Origin: a virus
DNA length: 64,000 bases
Virus record (IMG/VR): IMGVR_UViG_3300050821_018577
Location: 62,001-126,000 of that record
Direction: 5' to 3' (one strand)
Shown: positions 48,563-58,400 of the stretch, one piece after another
Layout of the letters: every line of letters starts with the position of its first letter
Numbering within the stretch: the first letter of the stretch is position 1
Program-made: the position numbers and the translations under genes
Notes under the pieces: model-generated
What the model was told of the DNA's origin: nothing
The model's database searches: none
What the model saw: only the letters and a program-made list of their open reading frames with translations

Positions 48563-49828
48563 GTGTTGGCCCAAAGGCGCGCCGCCATCCCGAGAATAGC
48601 CGCAGCGTTCGCTTGCTCTCTGCTGCTCATCGCACAGGCTGTACCGCAATCGTGCATAGTGCCGGCGAATGGCGCGGTGGTAAAGACGACCAGTTATTCG
48701 GCGCTGGCCGCCGACTACGGCAAGCTCATCGTGATGAACTGCGCAAGCGCCTGCACGCTGACCCTACCTGCAACGCCGCAATCTCCGGTGTGGTTCATCT
48801 GGGTCGAGACCGTCGGCGCAGGTCAGGTCACGGTCAGCCCGAACGGCCTCAACTTCAACGGATCTTCCGCGAGCATCGTCCTACCGGTCAGTGCCGGGGC
48901 CGGGGTCTCGGTTTGGACCGACAATCTAAACTATTTTGGCAGCCAGGTCTCTTACTTCACGACTACCGGCTCTCCTTCATCTGGAAACCTCGCTAAATTT
49001 TCCGGTGCAACCTCCGTCACGAATGCCGACCTGTCCGGAGACTGCACGACCTCTGGCACTGCGGCGATGACCTGCACGAAGACCAACGGCACGGCGTTCG
49101 CCACGAGCGCGACCACAGACACAACGAACGCCTCGAACGTCTCCAGTGGGACTTTGGGCGCGGCGCGCGTGGCGCAAATAAACCTCGCTGCGTCCGGCAA
49201 CGGCGGAGTCGGAGGAAATCTTCCGGTCGGAAACTTGAACAGCGGCATCGGCGCCAATTCCTCGACTGCTTGGCGTGGAGATGGAACATGGGGCCCTACG
49301 CCAGCAATGGTTGGTATCCCGAATACGACCACGGTTGTCGTCAGTGGAAATGTGTCGACACCTCAAAATATGCAATCGGCGTCCTCGGCCATAGTGGCGG
49401 GCGCTTTAAATACTCTAGGTAAAACCGTCAGAATTACTTCTTATGGCTCGTTTTTCCCGGTCAACAATTCAGAGACTGTATCTCTAAGGTTTACACCAGG
49501 TCCCGCAAGCCTTACCGCAGCCGTCCTGTTTGGCACTTTCGTTCCAACATTGGCCAACGCCAACTACGTTTGGAAGATGTCTTTTATATGCACAACGACC
49601 ACGACTGGCGCAAGCGGGACCCTGACGTGTATCGGGGATCTAAGTATCCAACTTCCGGGCGCAGCGACGCTGGAAGCCACCTACTTCATGGGCGTTCCTC
49701 CTAGTACGTTGTTTACTGGCCTTGACCTAACCTCGGCCCTTACACCTCTCAATGCCATTGCTTTTGGCACTGCATCGACGACGAATCAGGCATCGAGTAC
49801 TTACTTTCTTGTGGAACAACTAAACTAA
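48563..49828 (+). CDS. Tail-fibre-like protein with signal peptide (421 aa)
   Basis: GTG start; signal-like N-terminus IPRIAAAFACSLLLIAQAV. Residues 35-125 copy the domain of the protein at 39839 (CIVPANGAVVKTTSYSALAA). The middle (SGDCTTSGTAAMTCTKTNGT, then SNVSSGTLGAARVAQINLA) and C-terminal beta domain (TVRITSYGSFFPVNNSETVS) are typical of phage tail fibres. A fibre with a Sec signal, lying inside the tail gene run, is odd. It may be displayed on the host or virion. Confidence 0.7.
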   Translation: MLAQRRAAIPRIAAAFACSLLLIAQAVPQSCIVPANGAVVKTTSYSALAADYGKLIVMNCASACTLTLPATPQSPVWFIWVETVGAGQVTVSPNGLNFNGSSASIVLPVSAGAGVSVWTDNLNYFGSQVSYFTTTGSPSSGNLAKFSGATSVTNADLSGDCTTSGTAAMTCTKTNGTAFATSATTDTTNASNVSSGTLGAARVAQINLAASGNGGVGGNLPVGNLNSGIGANSSTAWRGDGTWGPTPAMVGIPNTTTVVVSGNVSTPQNMQSASSAIVAGALNTLGKTVRITSYGSFFPVNNSETVSLRFTPGPASLTAAVLFGTFVPTLANANYVWKMSFICTTTTTGASGTLTCIGDLSIQLPGAATLEATYFMGVPPSTLFTGLDLTSALTPLNAIAFGTASTTNQASSTYFLVEQLN

Positions 49829-49850
49829 AGCTCTCGGCGTGCATTTAACC

Positions 49851-49879
49851 TTGACACTGGTACGGACCAGAATTATTCT
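49851..49879 (+). promoter_or_regulatory. Promoter for the tail chaperone and tape measure operon
   Basis: TTGACA (49851-49856), 17 bases, TATTCT (49874-49879). It lies in the 252-base gap before the chaperone gene at 50081, giving a leader of about 195 bases. Confidence 0.6.
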
Positions 49880-50002
49880 TTCATCGGAAATAGTGCTCCG
49901 TTCTAACCTCACGGTTCCGGCTCATTGTTTCTCCCTTCGGGGCTGCGTCTCGCGGTTTTGGCGTGGCCCCTACAAAATCTTCGAAGAGCAGTTCAAAGTA
50001 GC

Positions 50003-50036
50003 GTCGGTTGCCCCGTGGGAAAGCCCACAAGCCGAC
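50003..50036 (+). other. Structured leader hairpin
   Basis: GTCGG (50003-50007) pairs with CCGAC (50032-50036), enclosing an inner hairpin GTGGG (50015-50019) with CCCAC (50024-50028) and an AAAG loop. An A-run follows, not a T-run, so it is not a terminator. It may shape the 5' leader of the chaperone message. No known riboswitch recognised. Confidence 0.4.
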
Positions 50037-50080
50037 AGCACAGAAAAAAAATCAAAAATTTGCAAATCAGAAAGGCATTT

Positions 50081-50434
50081 ATGCCACGAGTCCGTGAAAT
50101 CACCCTGGACAACATCAAGGTGAAAATTTCCCCGTTCAGTTACGACGAGTTTGAGAAGTATGTCATTGAAAGCAAGGAACTATTGGCGCGCGACCCCAAG
50201 CCAACGCTTGAGGAATGGGGCGTTCGTACACTCAACACGGTGGTGTTGGCTTTGAACAAAGGCGCTGCGGCCAGCGGAGCGACCAACGGGAATGCTATGC
50301 AATGGGACGTCAAAAGACTCACCGCGGAATTCGACATGGTGACGATCAACGACATCTATGAAGAGTTCATGAAGATGAGTGGCTTGCGAGCTCCCGTATC
50401 GGGGGAAGCTCCGGCGACATCGATTTTGCCCTGA
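50081..50434 (+). CDS. Tail assembly chaperone, upstream frame (117 aa)
   Basis: Short protein directly before the tape measure, beginning MPRVREITLDNIKVKISPFS, then KPTLEEWGVRTLNTVVLAL. This is the place and size of a lambda gpG-type chaperone, which coats the tape measure before tube assembly. The next frame continues without its own good start, so a -1 frameshift is likely. Purine-rich ribosome site before ATG 50081. Confidence 0.7.
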   Translation: MPRVREITLDNIKVKISPFSYDEFEKYVIESKELLARDPKPTLEEWGVRTLNTVVLALNKGAAASGATNGNAMQWDVKRLTAEFDMVTINDIYEEFMKMSGLRAPVSGEAPATSILP

Positions 50435-50808
50435 TTCGGTGTCGCGTCGTAACGGAGTTGGGCAAGACCCCGGAAGAAGTTGGTGCGATCGACCTTCCGG
50501 ACATTGTGGCCTTGCTCGAATATTGGCTCGATTATCCGCCAGTGCATCTGCTGTTGCGGTCCTGGACGGGATTTGAAAGGAAAGGGAGTCGTCAGCCAGA
50601 CACTTGGCGCGCGAAAAGAGCGCACGAAATGGGCGACGAAACCTACAGGCCGGAAATGGAAGCAATGACAGACAAGGATCTGCGCATCAAGGATGATTTC
50701 CTGCGGTCAACTGGCGCAAGGCATCTGGACTGTGCGCCGCCGCATATTCAGTTGGCGGTTGAACGCTCGAAAAAGGGCGAGCATTTCGCGATTGCTAAAC
50801 CGGAGTAA
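50404..50808 (+). CDS. Tail assembly chaperone extension, -1 frame (gpGT-like)
   Basis: The -1 frame is open from about 50362 and reads GDIDFALIRCRVVTELGKTP, then DLPDIVALLEYWLDYPP. It lacks an ATG or GTG. The only start, TTG 50458, has GGAG touching it. A slip at GGGGGAA (50401-50407) would fuse it to the gene at 50081, as in lambda gpG-gpGT. The end at 50808 is two bases before the tape measure start. I infer the frameshift; the start coordinate is the first codon after the proposed slip. Confidence 0.6.
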   Translation, partial: GSSGDIDFALIRCRVVTELGKTPEEVGAIDLPDIVALLEYWLDYPPVHLLLRSWTGFERKGSRQPDTWRAKRAHEMGDETYRPEMEAMTDKDLRIKDDFLRSTGARHLDCAPPHIQLAVERSKKGEHFAIAKPE

Positions 50809-50810
50809 GC

Positions 50811-53324
50811 ATGGCTGATTTAAGGATCGGCGCAGAAGTTGATGTATCCCAACTCGGCAAATTAGCCGAAGGATCGGAGCGGGTCGCCGCCAGCACCAGG
50901 ACCGCAGGTTCGTCCTTTGCCTATGCTAGCGAGGAAGCTGCAAATCTTGCTACGAAGCTGATGGCCCAAGGCGTATCGGCAAAAGAAGCCGAGGGCGCGC
51001 TTATCAACATGGGCATGTCGGCCAGGAACGCGGCCGCTATCATGGCCCAACTCACTGGTGCGACCGCAGCCTTGGGAACGGAAGTTGTCGCGACAACCAC
51101 AAAGGTGGACGCCTTCACCCGGCAGATGGCGAATTCCGCAGTCCGTATCGCTGCCAGTGAAGCAGGGTTGGGACAACTTGGATTCGCGTTTGGTCGCTTG
51201 GGTGCCATGAGCAGCGCTTTGGCGCCAATTCTTGCATCCACATTTGCTGTCTTTGCCGCCGTAGCCTTCGTTGAAATCGTCAATCGCGCCATCGATGCCT
51301 ACGAAAAATGGACGCGCCTTGGTGAAGAAACAGTTCACAAAATCGATGACCAAACGCTTTCTCTCGCGCATGAAAGCGACCAGCTTGATGTAGTGAATAT
51401 TCGACTGCAAAACCAAATCGACAAGTTGGAACACAAGCCTGAAAATCATCTCGCCTTAGCCCTAGCGGAAGTCAAAGTTCAAGCAGATGCTCTTTCCAAG
51501 TCCTTGGAAGATGCTCTTATCAAATCCATCGAGCTCCTCAAGGCTGGCCCTGGACTCGCTTCTGAGATTTTCCTCGGCAAAGCAAACATGAAAGCGGTCG
51601 GAGATTTACTGGAACCGCTGAAACGTGAGATGGAATTTGCCCAAATGCGTAATGACGCCGAAGGGCAAAGAAACATACTGCTCAAAGAGCAGGCAATCCT
51701 ACAAAACGCACTGGTAGAAGAACAGGCGAAGCATCTGACGAAAATTCCGGCCGGCCCTCGTGGAATGGGAGAGAGAACCATCGGCAGCTTGCCCGACCAG
51801 GATGCGCTTAATGCGTACAGGTCATTGCTCGCAGGCATCCAGGACCAATTGTCCAAGATTACTAAGACCGGCACAGAGGGTGAACTGGAAATCAAGAAGG
51901 CCCAGGTACAAACAGCCGAAGACAGGCTAAAAGCAGCTGAAAAGTTTTTCAAGACCATGGCGGATTGGGAGGATGAAGAGGCGAAGCGTTCAAAGTCAAA
52001 TCTTGATGCAGAGCTTGAGATGGTTGAAAAGCTGCAATCCGTTGGCCTCCCACTTTCTTTATTGGCCACCACCACTGACAGAAAGACGCTTGAATTGTTA
52101 GTCAGCGATGAACGAAAGGCGCAAGAAGAACTGGCCCGTGTCCAAAAAAAGAACGAAGAAGATGAAAAGAGAGCCGCTAAAGAAGTCGAAGAAGCTTGGC
52201 AACGCGCGGCCGAAGAACGGATCCGCAACGAAGAAGAAGCCTATCGGGTATCGCAACACGCCGCGGAAAATCGGATGCGCGATATCAAAGCCCAGGAATC
52301 GTTTACGACCGCCGGAATCGGCAAGGGGCCTATTACCACCGTCCTGGAAGGAACCTCCCTTGCCGAACAGGGCGCGGTCGCCTCGGCGGCGATGAAGCAA
52401 GCCCGGGACGCAGCCGCCGATTATCAGAGTCAGCTGGATATCGTGAACTCTGTAATGGCTGAAACAAATCGAGAGTCGGAGGAGGGCCGCAAGACCTTTA
52501 ACGACCTGAGCAAGCAAGCGGACCAATTGCGGCATGCGCTCGATGGAGCTGTAGCTGCCGGCGAACATTGGAACAGCACGGTCAAGCAAATCGATGCCCA
52601 ACAGAAAGCTCTACAGTTGGGATTCACTTGGGAGAATCTAAAAACCAGCATGGAGTCGGCTGCGAATGCGGGTTTCAATTCCTTTAACTCCGCGTTCGTC
52701 AAGATGCTCAATACCGGAACAAGTTTCATTAAGGTGATGCAACAGTTGTGGTTGGGCATGGTTGATACGTTCGTGACATCGATTCTGAAAATGGCCGAAC
52801 AGTGGGTTGTGCAGCATGTCATCATGATGGCCATCAGCAAGATATTCGGTGCGACTTCGTCAGAAGCCAGTGCCACCGATATCACGGCCAAAGAATTAGG
52901 CAGACAGGCAGCGATCGGGGATGCAGCGGCTACCGCTGCAATTGAAGCGGCATGGCTCGGTCCTGCAGCGGCCATTGCCGCAGCTGGTGCGGTAGAGGGA
53001 GCTCTGCAGGGGATCACGACATTTGAGGGCGGCGGTATCGTTAAAGCTGGCCTCCATGAAGGTGAAATGGTGTTGCCTGCGCATCTTTCTACCTTCGTTC
53101 AGACAGCGGCCGCAGAAGCAGGCCGGGCCGGGCCGCCAGGTCCACAAGGGGCCAGCGGCGGCCGCGGCGGTGATATGCACTTCCATCTCCCAACACATAT
53201 CGGCGAGTTGAAGGCCTGGGATGGAGCTTCTGTGCGCTCCGCGCTCATGGAACATGGGGATCTGGTTGGAAGCATCGCGATTGCTGCGGTTAAACGCCAT
53301 TTCAGAAGCAATGGAGTGGATTAG
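50811..53324 (+). CDS. Tape measure protein (837 aa)
   Basis: Longest tail gene after the chaperones. The N-terminal 100 residues are Ala-rich helical (RVAASTRTAGSSFAYASEEA), a hydrophobic membrane-like stretch lies near residues 120-160 (GAMSSALAPILASTFAVFAA), and then there is long coiled-coil (TAEDRLKAAEKFFKTMADWE). The C-terminus has the frequent pattern FEGGGIVKAGLHEGEMVLPA. It sets tail length and helps DNA entry. A length of 837 aa predicts a tail of roughly 120 nm, using the usual length-per-residue rule. Confidence 0.9.
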   Translation: MADLRIGAEVDVSQLGKLAEGSERVAASTRTAGSSFAYASEEAANLATKLMAQGVSAKEAEGALINMGMSARNAAAIMAQLTGATAALGTEVVATTTKVDAFTRQMANSAVRIAASEAGLGQLGFAFGRLGAMSSALAPILASTFAVFAAVAFVEIVNRAIDAYEKWTRLGEETVHKIDDQTLSLAHESDQLDVVNIRLQNQIDKLEHKPENHLALALAEVKVQADALSKSLEDALIKSIELLKAGPGLASEIFLGKANMKAVGDLLEPLKREMEFAQMRNDAEGQRNILLKEQAILQNALVEEQAKHLTKIPAGPRGMGERTIGSLPDQDALNAYRSLLAGIQDQLSKITKTGTEGELEIKKAQVQTAEDRLKAAEKFFKTMADWEDEEAKRSKSNLDAELEMVEKLQSVGLPLSLLATTTDRKTLELLVSDERKAQEELARVQKKNEEDEKRAAKEVEEAWQRAAEERIRNEEEAYRVSQHAAENRMRDIKAQESFTTAGIGKGPITTVLEGTSLAEQGAVASAAMKQARDAAADYQSQLDIVNSVMAETNRESEEGRKTFNDLSKQADQLRHALDGAVAAGEHWNSTVKQIDAQQKALQLGFTWENLKTSMESAANAGFNSFNSAFVKMLNTGTSFIKVMQQLWLGMVDTFVTSILKMAEQWVVQHVIMMAISKIFGATSSEASATDITAKELGRQAAIGDAAATAAIEAAWLGPAAAIAAAGAVEGALQGITTFEGGGIVKAGLHEGEMVLPAHLSTFVQTAAAEAGRAGPPGPQGASGGRGGDMHFHLPTHIGELKAWDGASVRSALMEHGDLVGSIAIAAVKRHFRSNGVD

Positions 53325-54020
53325 ATGTCAAACGTCGTATTTCCAACGCTAAAAGGTTTGACATGGGGCCTGAAATTTAGAGATGAGTTCTTCACTCTTA
53401 TGCAAGCGTCGACTGCTCCGGGCTTTGAAACTCGCGTCTTGCTCGGACCGGACCCGATTATTCATTTTGAGTTGGTCTACAATTATTTGCGGCAAAAAAG
53501 TTATACCACTAGCTTTGGTATCTATCAAAATTCAAGCGATGAGATTGCGATTTTGCGCGGATTCTTCCGTGCCCGAAACGGCGATTTCGATTCGTTTCTT
53601 CTGTCACTCCCGACCATCACTCAAAATAATGCCGACGGAACCATAACGGGACAGACGCTCACGCCCGATGCCAACAACATCGCGCCACTAGTGGTGATCC
53701 GGGAAACCTACAGCGAAAGCATTTATGAAGCGTTCGGGGTGAACAGTAATCCAGGAACAGCGCCTGTAGTCAAAAAAGACGGAACACCGCTGCTATCAGG
53801 CACGGATTATAACTTCGTCGGACCAGGTTTTTCGCTTGCCGGCGTCACCTATCCTGGATTGGCAGTACAATTCATCACGGCTACAGGTGGCCACGTCATG
53901 ACTGCCGATTTCAGTTGGTACTATCGCGTGCGCTTCGAACAGGGCAACCAGGAATTCGAGTTATTCCTCGCGCTGTTATATTCGGCGCAAAAAGTTCAGC
54001 TTGTGACCACGAGGGTTTGA
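53325..54020 (+). CDS. DUF2460-family distal tail protein (231 aa)
   Basis: Starts MSNVVFPTLKGLTWGLKFRD. The pattern LKGLTW, FETRVL, HFELVYNYLR, LRGFFRARNGDFDSFL and VRFEQGNQEFELFLALLY is that of DUF2460, the distal tail protein of GTA-like tails. It starts directly after the tape measure stop. It should form the hub at the tail end. Confidence 0.9.
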   Translation: MSNVVFPTLKGLTWGLKFRDEFFTLMQASTAPGFETRVLLGPDPIIHFELVYNYLRQKSYTTSFGIYQNSSDEIAILRGFFRARNGDFDSFLLSLPTITQNNADGTITGQTLTPDANNIAPLVVIRETYSESIYEAFGVNSNPGTAPVVKKDGTPLLSGTDYNFVGPGFSLAGVTYPGLAVQFITATGGHVMTADFSWYYRVRFEQGNQEFELFLALLYSAQKVQLVTTRV

Positions 54021-54956
54021 ATGCGGGCATTCACTGCGGGAGACGGAAGCAATTCTACGGCGGCGGTCCTGACGTACTTGGCCGCGCATCGCCAATTGCA
54101 TATCACCGACCTTTTCGTGATTTCGACGGCTCCCAACTATGCTAGTTTTTATCTTGGGCAGACTTTCTATGTGACTTCCTATCCGTCATCGCTGACGTGG
54201 AATTTCCGCGGCACATTCAAAACGGGTGTGATTGAACGCAATGAAGTTGAATCAAAAATCGGTTTGGAAGCCGACAAACTCGAAGTGACTTGGGCCCCAC
54301 AGAATACCGACATTCTCGATGCATCGCTGACAGTATTGGCAGGATTTCATTCCGGAGTCTTCGACAACGGAACGCTCGAACTGTGGCGCTGTGTGATGCC
54401 GACGATTGGCGATTGCAATACCCTCGGTGCTTGCCTGCTTTTCAGTGGCCGCATTGGAAACATCGAGCCGGACCGGCTAAAGGTCAAGATGACGGTAATG
54501 AGCAGGCTGGAAGTTCTGAACCAAATGGTTCCCACCAATCTAATCGAACCCACCAACATCATTGCCCAATACACGACTGGACAGGTTCTGAAAAACGGGC
54601 CATCGGCATTCAGTTTGGTCGCCGGTACCACGGCGCAAGTGCTCGTTGCGGATCCGGTAGCGGCGCCTGGAGGCTACACGCCGCAAAATGATACGTGGGA
54701 TTTTGGCTATGTGATGATGACGGGAGCCGGCAAGACCGGAGGGTCGTTCCGTGGAATTCAGCAGCAGACCTATAACGGAACGCATCATCTCTTTTATCTT
54801 TACGAAGCGTTGCCCATAACTCCGTTGGTCGGCGATACGTTCAACGCTTTCATTCTAGTGCCGCGCGACCAAGGCGGGGCCGTGACGCAAGGAAGTATCT
54901 ATCAAGGATTTCCATTTGTTCCGCAACCCATCAATTCTCCTATAGGGCTTGGATGA
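54021..54956 (+). CDS. DUF2163-like tail hub protein (311 aa)
   Basis: Shows AGDGSNSTAAVLTYLAAHRQ, YVTSYPSSLTWNFRGTFKTG, RNEVESKIGLEADKLEVTWA and LLFSGRIGNIEPDRLKVKMT. This layout is the DUF2163 / BR0599-type tail protein found next to DUF2460. It is translated directly after the previous stop. Likely a baseplate hub. Confidence 0.85.
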   Translation: MRAFTAGDGSNSTAAVLTYLAAHRQLHITDLFVISTAPNYASFYLGQTFYVTSYPSSLTWNFRGTFKTGVIERNEVESKIGLEADKLEVTWAPQNTDILDASLTVLAGFHSGVFDNGTLELWRCVMPTIGDCNTLGACLLFSGRIGNIEPDRLKVKMTVMSRLEVLNQMVPTNLIEPTNIIAQYTTGQVLKNGPSAFSLVAGTTAQVLVADPVAAPGGYTPQNDTWDFGYVMMTGAGKTGGSFRGIQQQTYNGTHHLFYLYEALPITPLVGDTFNAFILVPRDQGGAVTQGSIYQGFPFVPQPINSPIGLG

Positions 54957-55444
54957 CCATCGATATTCGAGAACAACGGCAGGCTGTGGTACGCGAGGCT
55001 CTTACCTGGCTCCGCACGCCATTCATGTACGACCAATGCGTTAAGGGTGTGGGAGTGGACTGCGGCCGATTCCTCGCTGCTGTATTCAACAATGCCGGAG
55101 TCAAGAGAATCGATATCGCGAAATTGCCGCATATCCCGCCGGGCTGGTTTCTGCACAAACAAAAGGATGCACCGAGTCCTTACCTCTCGGCAATTTTGAC
55201 CTACTCCGTTGAATACAATCTCGCACCTGGGCAAATTCCGGAAGTCGGAGACATCGTGCTTGCAAAAGAAGCTCGCGATTGGGCACACGGGGCGATCGTG
55301 GTGGCATGGCCTAAAGTTATCGGGTCGGCCTACGAGCACTGCGTCACGTTGTGGGAAAACATTCATACCAGCCCACAATATTCCCATCGTGAATTGAAAT
55401 TCTTGAATCCTTGGGACCTGGCTGCCGGAGGAAATAATGATTAA
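54953..55444 (+). CDS. NlpC/P60-type tail peptidase (163 aa)
   Basis: Cys37 (VGVDCGRF) and His112 (RDWAHGAIVV) make the catalytic pair of an NlpC/P60 fold. In GTA-like tails this enzyme cuts host peptidoglycan at the tail tip. ATGA overlap with the previous gene and 8-base overlap with the tail tip gene. Confidence 0.85.
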   Translation: MTIDIREQRQAVVREALTWLRTPFMYDQCVKGVGVDCGRFLAAVFNNAGVKRIDIAKLPHIPPGWFLHKQKDAPSPYLSAILTYSVEYNLAPGQIPEVGDIVLAKEARDWAHGAIVVAWPKVIGSAYEHCVTLWENIHTSPQYSHRELKFLNPWDLAAGGNND

Positions 55445-58400
55445 AGCAGGCACGCCAGGGGCCTCCTTGGCGTCGCAGTATCATGGAATTCAAGTAAGCA
55501 ATTCCGTCTACGGCAAGACCGTCAAATTGCTGTACGGGCTTACGCAAGCAGCTCCCGACTTGATTTGGTACAACGATTGGAAAACTGGAAGCTCGCCAAG
55601 CAATCAACTGCTGGCATCGCTCTTGCAGGGCGGAGGCAAGAAAAGTTCAAAAGGAAGCAAAAAAGGTAGCGTCAAATATTATTCCGCAGCGGTCGACCTA
55701 TTGATTGGACACGCTCCGATTCTTGGAGTGTTTTCCGCGTGGTACAACAACCAGAAATTGGCAGTGGTCATCAACAGCGCCTCCGGCTTGATTAGCGGTG
55801 GCTCGTTTACCTTTGTTCCAGCGAATCAGCCAAGCCAAATCGTTGTCGGTTTCACAGTCGGAGGCTCCCCGTATCAGGTGACCGAGCCGAATTTCGTTGC
55901 CGACCGCCGCGTACGTGACGCCACGCTTGGAGATAATTTCTACCTTGGACGCGCCAATCCATCCGGTTTACCAGGTCCAAATCAATACACGGTCACAAGC
56001 GGTGGCCTGTACACTTTCAATGCCGTACAGTCCGGTCATTCGCTCAGGATCACCTATTTCACTTCCGCTTCCGGAAGTCCTTCGACTTTAGTGGGCATTC
56101 TAGCCGTCAGCATTCACGAGGATTTTACTGCGGCGTTTAACGATTATGGCGCGCCAGGTTCCATAACACAGTATGGAACTTGGGAACGCCCGCTATGGAA
56201 TGCGGCCTTTGCTGTGCCAGGCCGCATCGATTTGGGCGCGCCGCATGCCCGCGACCCCTACACATGGGCTTGGGACGGCGTGACCCCGGCTGTGACTCTC
56301 CCGACCGCGCTAAACGGAAAAGCTATCACCGTCTATTACGGAACGCCGGTTATCTTGCGGTCAGACGGCACATTGTTCTCGGCGACGCATACGCCGCTCA
56401 ATGTTCTGAACTTGCAATTTGAACAGATACTGGGCTCCGGATCCGAATACACGAATTTTATCGCCCAACAAATACTTCAAAATTGGGCGGCCGGCGCCGG
56501 GTCGGTCCGTTTCGACCTTGGCGTGTCGAACAGCATGCCGAATTTGAATTTGGAATGTATCGGAGCATTCACGCAATGGCCGAACGGAGACTGCGATGTC
56601 GTGGATATGATTGCCGACATTGTAGCGAGCGGTCCGTTATTCCTCACCCCATCTGGCGGAAACAGCGATTTAGACCATGCAACCACGAAGACTGGTGCCG
56701 GGTTATCGCAAGCCGGAGGCGTGCTTCCAACCGTAGTGGATGCGCCTTCTGGCACGCCTGAACTCGAAGTGATGGTCACTACGACAAGCCAAGGCCAGCC
56801 ACAATCCCCTGGCACGTTTTTTGCTTTAACGCAAGTCGTGGGCGCTACCCGCGTCTACAGTTTTTCTTCGTTCGTCGGTCCTGCTCCAGTAGCCGGGCAA
56901 ACGGTCAGCATTGCGAATTTTGCCAACGCCGCCAACAACGGCCTCTTTACCATAACGGTGGTAACTGGTAACTCGAGCGGAGGAACCTTTACCGTTGGTA
57001 GCGGATCGCAAGTAAATGAAACGACGGCTGCGCAAGGATACTCTCCGGACGCTACTGCATTCGTGTTGACTCAAGTAGTCGGCTCCACGAAGACGTATTC
57101 TTTCTCTTCCTACACTGGGTCAGTTCCCGTCGGCGTTGGACAGTATGTAACGATTACCGGATTTACTAACACTGCCAACAATGGCTTTTTCCCCATAACC
57201 GCATTTACCGGAACATCCACCGGAGGAACGTTCACCGTCGGAAGCGGGTCGCAGGTAAATGAAACACACGCCGCGACGGCTTCGACTGGCTGGCAAGAAG
57301 TCACCAGTCTTCCGATTTGGTATCAATTATTGAATTCCACTGCTCCTGTCAGCGTGGTTCAGCCCTATTCGTCCAGCCTCGGGTTCCCGACAGCAAACGT
57401 AAACTTTGCGCAAGTTCTTGCATGGTTTGGCGCAACTGGCGGCAATCCCATTTGGACACAACATTCCAGTCGTACCGGGTCCAATTCAGCTTCTTACACA
57501 TTAGGACCTTTCACGCCGACTGCAGGCGAAACTCTATTGTTGATGTTCAGATTGCGCGACCTGGGCTTCGGCTTGTTCACGAGCCCATGCGTATATTCGG
57601 TAACGGATGACCAGGGGAATCTTTGGAATCTGATTGCCAACGTTTCCACTGTGGCCGGCGGTGGCAGCAATCCTGGCGCGCAGACAATGCTTTTCATGTG
57701 TCAAGGACCAGCCCTAGTATCTACAACCGTCACCTGCCAACAAACCTCCGGACCAACTGCTGGCAACGTGAGCGACATAAATTATTTATTTGGCATTACG
57801 AATTTCGCGTCCGCCACGGTCACACCCATCGGTCATGGAGTGAACTGCAACACGTATGGAGCGGTCCAAAGTTCAGCGGGCTCCACGACTTCTCCGGGGA
57901 ATGGCCTTCTACTCACAGGGCTTGAGCAAGTGCGGGCTTGGTGTCGGGCGAACGGAATTTCTGGCGCGCTCACACAGGATGCACAGCGGTCGGCAAAGGA
58001 TATGGTCGACGAATTACTGACCGTTGCAAACGCAGCACCAGTCTATTCCGGCGCTACGCTTAACACCATCCCTTACGATGAGGTCAGCAATGCCGGTGGA
58101 GGGTTGGTCTACACCGCATCCACAGCAGCAGGTCCGGTTGCAAATCTTGCCGACCAGGATTTCGAGAACGATGATGGCAAGACGCCTCCAGTATCGTTTT
58201 TGCGGAAGCGCCGTGCGGACTGCGATAATGTGGTCTCTATCGAATTTCTTGACCGTTCGCTCGATTATTCCAAGAACACGATTTCCGAGGTTGACCAAAA
58301 GGCAGTCACGCTCTATGGCCCGCGAAAAGGTGGAACGCTTTCGGCGGCCGAACTTGGCGTCAATGTCCCAAGCGGTTCGAAATCATTGTCCAGCATCCGC

